A DNA stretch of 64,000 nt from Ceriagrion tenellum (Eukaryota; Arthropoda; Insecta; Odonata; Coenagrionidae): contig OY720643.1 of the NCBI GenBank assembly GCA_963169105.1, positions 27,128,373 to 27,192,372 on the forward strand, in the 5' to 3' direction. Under the pieces are notes generated by a model that was given only the letters and a program-made list of their open reading frames with translations, had not been told where the DNA came from and did not search any database. Position numbers and translations under genes: made by a program. Positions within the stretch are counted from its first letter, which is position 1; each line of letters starts with the position of its first letter. Below are positions 57,882-64,000 of this stretch, one piece after another.

Positions 57882-59822
57882 TCACATACAAGATTCGCTC
57901 AGGAGACTTATAAACAAGAAAAAATAAAGTAATATCAGAACGTGTGAAATACAGATGGACATCATAAGCGAGACTGTTTATCCTTCGATACCGGTCCGAG
58001 CCTGTAAATTTGAAAATGCGCGAACTTCATGAAATCACTCAGGCGTCAGAAGTTAACTCGTGAGATCTACCTTCCAAAGCAACAAAAGAATGTCCCCTAA
58101 TTCGCGGTGGGATATCCATTTTTATCCTACAATACTGGAGCATATCCCTACACACATTTACTGCGCATTCATTTCATTTAAGCTAAAACTATGTTTGGAG
58201 AGTTGGGGACCAAGAATGTCGTTGTAATTGAACAAGTTCAATATAACAGAAATATATATGACCGCGTAACGTCATGGTCAACCCGTATTCGGTGAGTTCA
58301 TGGTCCAATACGAATAACATACATCTGAGAAACAAGACTTAAATTAGTTTCTACCACTATGGAACAATTCAACCGGTTAAATTAACGTTGAACACAAAAA
58401 TGGGTGTTTTGCTAATTATATTCCTGTAACAAAATAATTCCTATTCAACAAAATATTATGAAACGAGAAAATTTAGAAACATAAATAGAAGACTACTTGT
58501 TTAATAGCCTTGACGTTGGAAGCTAATGGAATTATATATATTAAAATAATTTCTGTCGAAGCAACGATCTACATAGTTAAGTCACTGTTGACGACCACCG
58601 GAAATATTTCAACATAATAATAGGAAGGATTTGAAAGAATTGGCAATAGCTGCAACGTTTTATGCCGGTAATATCATCAACGTAGGAACACGTCGAGGCC
58701 GTTATAGGGACTAAGCAAGAGCTCAAAGTTGACAATCACAACTATGAGTAACGACCCTAGTTGCTAAACAAGAACTTGAGGAAATACGATAAACGGGGAT
58801 ATTGTTAAACCTCAGCATGAAAATAGTTCGAGGTAAATCACGAATGAAGTCGCGCGTTTGGGTTAATAAACGTTATGCATCCTTTATTTCACTAAAACGC
58901 CGAGATAAAAGTTAAGAGCCAAAGCAGGCATTGATTAAATTTTGGGACAGGCGATCCATGATTTACGCGCACAGGCACCACTAATCCGGTACAGTGGTTT
59001 TCGGAGATAATCTAGACTGCTTTGCCAATAAATTCTAGACCCTCCTTCACAGAATGTATTTACAGGCCGACCACAGTTTCACGACAACGGCGATATTGAA
59101 AATTAACGACATGCAGATAATACTGCGCCCCACACCTCCACGCGCGGCGTCATTCAACTTCAGCCAATACATTTTCTGGGTTACGTCGATGGGTGTCCCA
59201 CGCGATAAACGTGTAAGCTTTGATGAGAAAAGCGAACTATTTTTGTATGGGTAATATATTTTTGCTGACATCGGTGATCCCCTTAAAAACAATATACTAT
59301 CTTCCAAATTTTTTAGAGCATGAATGAAAACAAATAACAATTGAAAAAAAATATTTTAAACCGCAGAGTAAAACTTGTTAACATAACTGAGGACTTGTCA
59401 GGGTCATTCTTCTTTAAAATTTATCTTTAAGTGCGGCAGTTAAGCTTTTACTTGGAAGGTAGTATTGGAATAATATAAATAGCTAAATTTCATCGCTTAG
59501 CATCATTATATAAGTACCTGATAGAAGCATTTTCAGTAGGTATATTTTAAATATTCCTAAAGTAAAAATGGTACCTAAAAGTATTATCTGTTCAAAGTTC
59601 AATCAATGTGGGTATGAAACACGTTACAATCAGAAAGTAGATACGAATTGAACTCTCTGACTATTTAAAATGTAATATAATTGAGATAATTGATTCATAC
59701 CGGAAAAACAGGTTGACAACAGAAACAAATAAGAACTTTGCAAAGATATACTATTTTAATGAAAACAAATATTTTTAATGATGAAGGATTTGGATTGTTT
59801 CCCGGCGAACATTGCTAATGAA
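57882..59822. other. Non-coding stretch
   Basis: Nothing supported. Frames on opposite strands at 59047-59340 overlap and are unrecognised. Confidence 0.4.
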
Positions 59823-59861
59823 GTCACCCCGGTTTCCAGACGGGTCATGAAGGCCATTGCT

Positions 59862-59903
59862 GCCAACGTTTCGGTGGCTTTCCCTGTCATCGTCTGCAGG
59901 GCT
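59862..59903 (-). ncRNA. Hammerhead-like motif with extended stem I
   Basis: Minus strand: GCC, CTGCAGA, C, a GATGAC...GCCACC imperfect stem, GAAA, CGTT, GGC. GCC/GGC forms inner stem I. Further out, GGCC on each side can pair after an internal loop, as in natural type I hammerheads. The core has A6-to-C, so it is probably inactive. Confidence 0.45.
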
Positions 59904-59937
59904 AACTCAGGGCCATGGATAATGCCGGGTTTTCAAA

Positions 59938-60084
59938 TTTGACAAAGCTGAATTGATCAGCACGGCCAATGGATGTAGGGATCGCCTAACCAAAGAGTCC
60001 ATCGAGATAAGACAAGAATAGAAGACAATATCAGAGATGCAGAGAATGCCCTTAGCAAAACATGGAATCCAATCTTTCAACAAA
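59938..60084 (+). pseudogene. PLE GIY-YIG domain C-terminal fragment, second lineage
   Basis: Reads FDKAELISTANG then CRDRLTKESIEIRQE, a stop, and in a shifted frame IRDAENALSKTWNP. This matches the PLE C-terminus (DxxxLxS...R-x-R-x-x-K-E-S-I-E-I-R, then I-N-R-D-x-G-x-x-L-S-K-T-W-x-P). Catalytic GIY-YIG motifs and the reverse transcriptase are missing. One stop and one frameshift make it non-functional. Confidence 0.8.
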
Positions 60085-60193
60085 TAAAAGGAAAGAGGCG
60101 GAAAAATGGCGCCGAACTCTGGTCAAGCTGATGAGACTTAACCTCCACGCAAGACTATATAAAACCGGTTCGATCTTTGGTCCTACATAAGTC

Positions 60194-60224
60194 CTGATGA
60201 CGATGGCAGAGAAATCCATCGAAA
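60194..60224 (+). ncRNA. Hammerhead-like motif, intact core
   Basis: CTGATGA (60194-60200), C, GATGG (60202-60206), loop, CCATC (60216-60220), GAAA (60221-60224). Stem II is a perfect 5 bp. Stem III is unclear (AGTAGC follows GAAA). Confidence 0.5.
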
Positions 60225-60250
60225 AGTAGCAGTAATAGCCTTCCTGACCC

Positions 60251-61939
60251 GACAGGAAACCCGATTAGATTTCATCAGACAATATTTTACCTAAATACGA
60301 GGGTGGTCAACGAATTTGCCTCAAATGGCTTTTTTCATATGACTCCACCCTCAAAGAACATGAACAGATTCACATATACGATGAGCGAGACAAATTATAC
60401 TGCCCAAAAATATTTGCAAACCAATATACACAATAGCTTTAGATAAATGTACACTTTCCAACATTTATTTTAATAACATTTATTCAATTTCATCCATTTA
60501 AAAGCTGTCAACAATAATAATACCCAAAGCTTTTAGTTTCGTATGTTTCCAACCGAAAAATGGCGTTGATCCGGTTTTCTGAGAGTTCTCTATTTAAAGA
60601 TATCCAAGTACTCAGGGAAGCAAGCCATATAATTCTTCAAACGAATTCTCTATGTTGAGAGTTAACCTAACCAAGATGATGAAAAAAATATGCCAAAAAA
60701 TTATAATTAAAATCCCTACCAATGGATTTGGTCCATCATGTACAGGGCTCAAACCAAGTACATTTACACACCGGCGTTTCACATTTTTATAAAATAAAAT
60801 ACAAACCTACCACGCCCACTGTACTCAACTTGATGAGTCCTAAGACGGTATTCAAACAAAAACAATTCTTTAATTATATATCTATTGCCTTCAAAGTAAA
60901 CTATAATCCATAATTATCACGTTCATTTGATTCCGGAAAATTAGTCCAGTGAATTCCAAAGCTTGACCCACTTCAGTTACCTAACTTCCATGTGATTTTT
61001 AACAGTAGGCTCCAATAAACTTTAAAAAAAAACTCAACATTCATTATGATTGCGATAATTAAATGACAACTACCATGGTGAAGATAACTTTAATTAAAAC
61101 TGGGGAAAATGCAGGATGAATTATTAAAAATAAAAATTTCCTTGTAACAACAATGGGTCACTATCATATTCATGGTGTTATAGTACTTCGGAAAATGTCG
61201 GCAAACAAAAGTTCCTATTTTTACATTCACGTTCTAATTTCTCTCTGAAATCTAGTCGGAATTTTCCTCGGAAAGTCGGAAAGTTTTGAAGAATCCCAAT
61301 TCCTTGAATTTCCATGCGGCAAAAGAGAGGGGAAGAGAACTTTAAGTCGAGTTCTTTCTTTACCCACAAACAAACGCTGGAAAGTAAGTCATGAATACCT
61401 TAATTTAATTAGCACGATAGACTAATGACATTGGGAGTTAGGGAGAGCTACTTTTTTCATTTTTATCATCAAAGTAAATGAGCTAGAGGGTATCGGATGA
61501 AAGATGAAGGAAAATCTTGTTGAAAGTTGAAATATCTCTTTTAGTAAACATCAACTTAGACATGCGTAGGATTGAAAAATATAGCCTAATTGACACAAAT
61601 TCACTGTAAAAAATCCCAATGCTCAGCTTCCCGAATACCAAAACACTATATCAATCCCCAGAATGATAGAACAGCTATTTAATCATCATGAAATTAATTA
61701 ACAACCAAGAGAAAATGGATATTAGCCACACGATCTCTCCGAAGATAAAATTTAATCTCTCCTATAATTTAAGGGATTCTTTCTTCCACATGTGTTTAAT
61801 TACCCTTGCACACTTTAAGTCAATTTTATATATTTTATCAATTATAACTGCTTAATTTAATTCATTTCATGAACCATTTTTAACTAAACATTAACTCCAC
61901 AAGGCCACTGTTCAGCTGTGCTTTCAAATCGTGTTTGAT
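60251..61939. other. AT-rich non-coding stretch
   Basis: Nothing supported. Confidence 0.4.
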
Positions 61940-62162
61940 AAGGTTGAGCCGCGCCACCACTTGGCGGTGCCACTAGACTTTTCATTTGTCTTTTTTTTTG
62001 TATCGTGAGTGAATGATGTACGAGTGTGTGTCGAAGTCTACCTGTGAACGCAGTGCGGTGTGCATCGCGACGGAACCTCCGAGGAGTCATCAGGCTGCCT
62101 GTCGCATGGGCCCACGATTGGTGAGTGGCATACGCCCGCGAGGCTTGACGTGGCTCAACCTT
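61940..62162. mobile_element. Short GC-richer element with inverted ends
   Basis: AAGGTTGAGCC (61940-61950) and GGCTCAACCTT (62152-62162) are perfect inverted repeats, extending with mismatches. The 223 bp between them are GC-richer than either flank. No convincing target duplication was found, so it may be a MITE or merely a paired palindrome. Confidence 0.5.
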
Positions 62163-63432
62163 TTGTGTCTGCAGCAAGTTTCCTCTTGAATTCAAAATTT
62201 ACAGTCCACTTAAAATTATACCCCACGTTCGAAATTGATCAGCCACGGCTTGGCTGAGTATCCTTGAGTGCAAGATGATTAGGCAAAGGAGGAAAAAAAG
62301 GAGAGAGAAAAACAGTTACAAACACACTTTTGCATAAGTAAATAACACATACCGCGTGCCTACTCCAGGCTTTTGGAAAATCGGAAATTGATCCGTTGGG
62401 CACTATTGACAAAATATTCTTAGAATAGATTTGTACGCCTTTGGTAATTCATTTAAACTGCCACTACTGTCACCACAAATCTCCAGTGAATAATTTAAGC
62501 AACATTTAATAGCTCGAAAATTTCAATTTAGTAAGATTAATTATCCTGATTATCTTCTCAAATAATTTGTTTTATAAATTGGATAGCTGTAATGATATTG
62601 AATGATTTTCCTCGGAAAAATGTTAGAGTATCTTCCAGTGACACAAGTAAACAAAACTATAAAGTAGGATAATACAATACCTAAATTTGTTCAAAAGTAA
62701 AAGAAAAAAAAGAAAAATACTGCTTTAATAATCAACATTTGCATTAGATATTCACTCCTAAACCAAGTAGAGAGGAAATAAATCAAAGAGATGTTTTAAA
62801 ATTTTCCATCATAAGGAAATAACGTCCTTTATATTCTTTGAATATCAAATTTTAATTAACTTTTGGTGTCTCCAATTTTTCAATCTATATTTATTAAAAT
62901 GCCACACCCTGTAGAGAAAAATAATTTCGCTCTCCGAAAAAAATCATTAATACTGCAAATTCAATTACCCATAAACATGATACCACATAGTAGTAACGAA
63001 TCGCTCCAATAGCAATTTTCTTTCTCAGAACAAATATGATACGCACCAAATAAATTCTTTCGCAACGTCTCGTAGATGAAGCAAGATTATTTTGACGGTC
63101 AAGAAATTTTTTTCCAACTTCCTATTCTACATTAGATTTCAGCATTGTTCATCTTTAGCATGATATTAATATCACATAAATTATATAAGGAAAAATTGGC
63201 ACAATCATTAATAGCACGATATTCAATGACTGCCCGCGTTTGTTCAAGGCATACCTCACACATCCTGGCACCTTTGATAACTCTATTGCAGTCGAAATTA
63301 TATTTCACCCTCATGGTCTTCCTTACCATCATCACCACAATGAATTTGCGTTGTCCACAGTGAATAATATCATTCGTAATTATCAAGCCTCACGAGCTTT
63401 TCCACGAGACAAAATTTAAATGTTTCAAACCA
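62163..63432. other. AT-rich non-coding stretch
   Basis: Nothing supported. Confidence 0.4.
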
Positions 63433-63860
63433 TTAACCCTTTGAGTGCGGCATGACGTGAAATAACGTCATGGTTGTCTTCACGCTGGTCCTGATGACAT
63501 GATATCACGTCAAGGGTACTGTGAGTGCTCCAGCTTTCACTAGAGAACTTTTACTACGCCCCCTAGTTAAGGCTGCAACATTCACGGTACCCAAGACGTG
63601 ATATCACGTCATCAGCACCAGAGTAAAGAGAACAATGACGTGATATCACGTCTTGGGTACCCTGAGTGTTACAGCTTCCACTTGGGAACTTTCACTAAGC
63701 CCCCTAATGAAAGCTGGAACACTCACGGTACCCAAGACGTGATATCACGTCATCAACACCAGCGTAAAGACAACCATGACGTGATATCACGTCTTGGGTA
63801 CTGTGAGTGTTACAGCTTCCACTAGGGGGCCTAGTAAAAGTTCCCTAGTGAAAGCTACGG
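63433..63860. repeat. 141-bp tandem array with paired 16-bp palindromes, piggyBac-like start
   Basis: GACGTGATATCACGTC or a close variant occurs at 63454, 63496, 63595, 63637, 63736 and 63778. Spacing alternates exactly 42 and 99 bp, so the unit is 141 bp and three units are present. The 99-bp intervals are themselves roughly palindromic (GGTACTGTGAGTG on one side, CATTCACGGTACC on the other). The array starts just after TTAACCCTTTGAGTGCGG, reminiscent of piggyBac-type ends with TTAA. The matching right end is not seen. Any frame through it is an artefact of the repeats. Confidence 0.85.
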
Positions 63861-64000
63861 GTCGATTCTGCAAATGTCATAAGCGTCATAAGGGTGATAG
63901 CTATGACGGGCAACTTATGACGGCTATGACGCTCGAGCGATTCTATAAGCGAGCGTCAGAAGGCTTATGACGCTACGTAGTGACAGGGAACCTAACTTAC
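63861..64000. repeat. Start of another structured repeat, cut by window edge
   Basis: Contains repeated TATGACG/CGTCATA motifs in both orientations and two CGATTCTxxAA phrases (about 63865 and 63938). It looks like the subterminal motif array of a DNA transposon end, but the rest lies beyond the window. Confidence 0.5.

Larger units (their letters stand above)
59823..60250 (+). mobile_element. Penelope-like element remnant with opposed hammerhead-like motifs
   Basis: A minus-strand hammerhead-like motif (59862-59903), then a plus-strand PLE C-terminal coding remnant (59938-60084), then a plus-strand hammerhead-like motif (60194-60224). The motif flanking the PLE coding end on each side, in opposite orientation, is the arrangement of PLE pseudo-LTRs with inverted copies. 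This is a different, more diverged PLE lineage than that at 5.3 kb. Confidence 0.75.

Noticed and set aside
63598..63825. 75-codon frame with repeated DVISRHQHQ and DVISRLGY
   Set aside because: Direct translation of the 141-bp palindromic tandem array (141 is a multiple of three, so the frame persists). Not a protein repeat with independent support.

Overview
This window looks like intergenic or long-intron DNA from an AT-rich animal genome rich in transposable elements. An arthropod, probably an insect, is my best guess. The evidence is the mix of non-LTR retrotransposon remnants, Penelope-like element (PLE) fragments, a tRNA-derived SINE, a pogo/Tigger-type DNA transposon and short TTAA-flanked repeats. 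I found no intact host protein-coding gene, rRNA gene or free-standing tRNA gene. The species cannot be named from the sequence. All recognisable coding sequence belongs to mobile elements and is broken by stops, frameshifts or truncation.

Layout. 1-5.3 kb: AT-rich, with a G-rich block at 3.8-4.4 kb. 5.3-7.6 kb: a large inverted PLE remnant and a smaller palindrome related by its core motif. 8.75-12.15 kb: a pogo-like transposon with TA target duplications, a decayed transposase (psq-type HTH, CENP-B-type HTH, DDE domain, C-terminal PHD-like finger) and a nested 468-bp insert. 12.56-12.88 kb: a reverse-transcriptase fragment. 13-23 kb: mostly featureless, with GC-rich islands and a 67-bp minisatellite. 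23.8-24.4 kb: the 3' end of a Jockey/I-like LINE. 26.5-30.9 kb: three more loci of the palindrome/motif family. 32.2-34.3 kb: two copies of a dispersed repeat, with a third fragment at 45.7 kb. 41.6-42.0 kb: a TTAA-flanked hairpin-ended element. 45.0-46.7 kb: an RTE-like LINE split by about 0.5 kb of unrelated DNA. 48.8 and 52.3 kb: two further palindromes. 55.5-55.8 kb: a SINE with target duplications. 59.8-60.25 kb: a second PLE remnant. 61.9-62.2 kb: a short element with inverted ends. 63.43-63.86 kb: a 141-bp tandem array carrying paired 16-bp palindromes.

Most notable observation. Eight loci (14 copies) share one architecture: CTGANGA, one extra base, a short hairpin, GAAA, then a short self-complementary stretch followed by UH. 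In several copies flanking arms pair back across the whole motif. This is the topology of a hammerhead ribozyme. The stems change sequence between loci while often keeping complementarity, and most loci are inverted pairs. Two loci retain PLE GIY-YIG-domain C-terminal coding sequence, which ties the set to PLEs; PLEs are known to carry hammerhead motifs. Two of the short palindromes are bounded by 12-bp direct repeats that look like target-site duplications. The window therefore appears to contain a dispersed family of small, inverted, hammerhead-like PLE derivatives. Catalytic activity is not shown, and the extra base after the core differs from the textbook minimal hammerhead.
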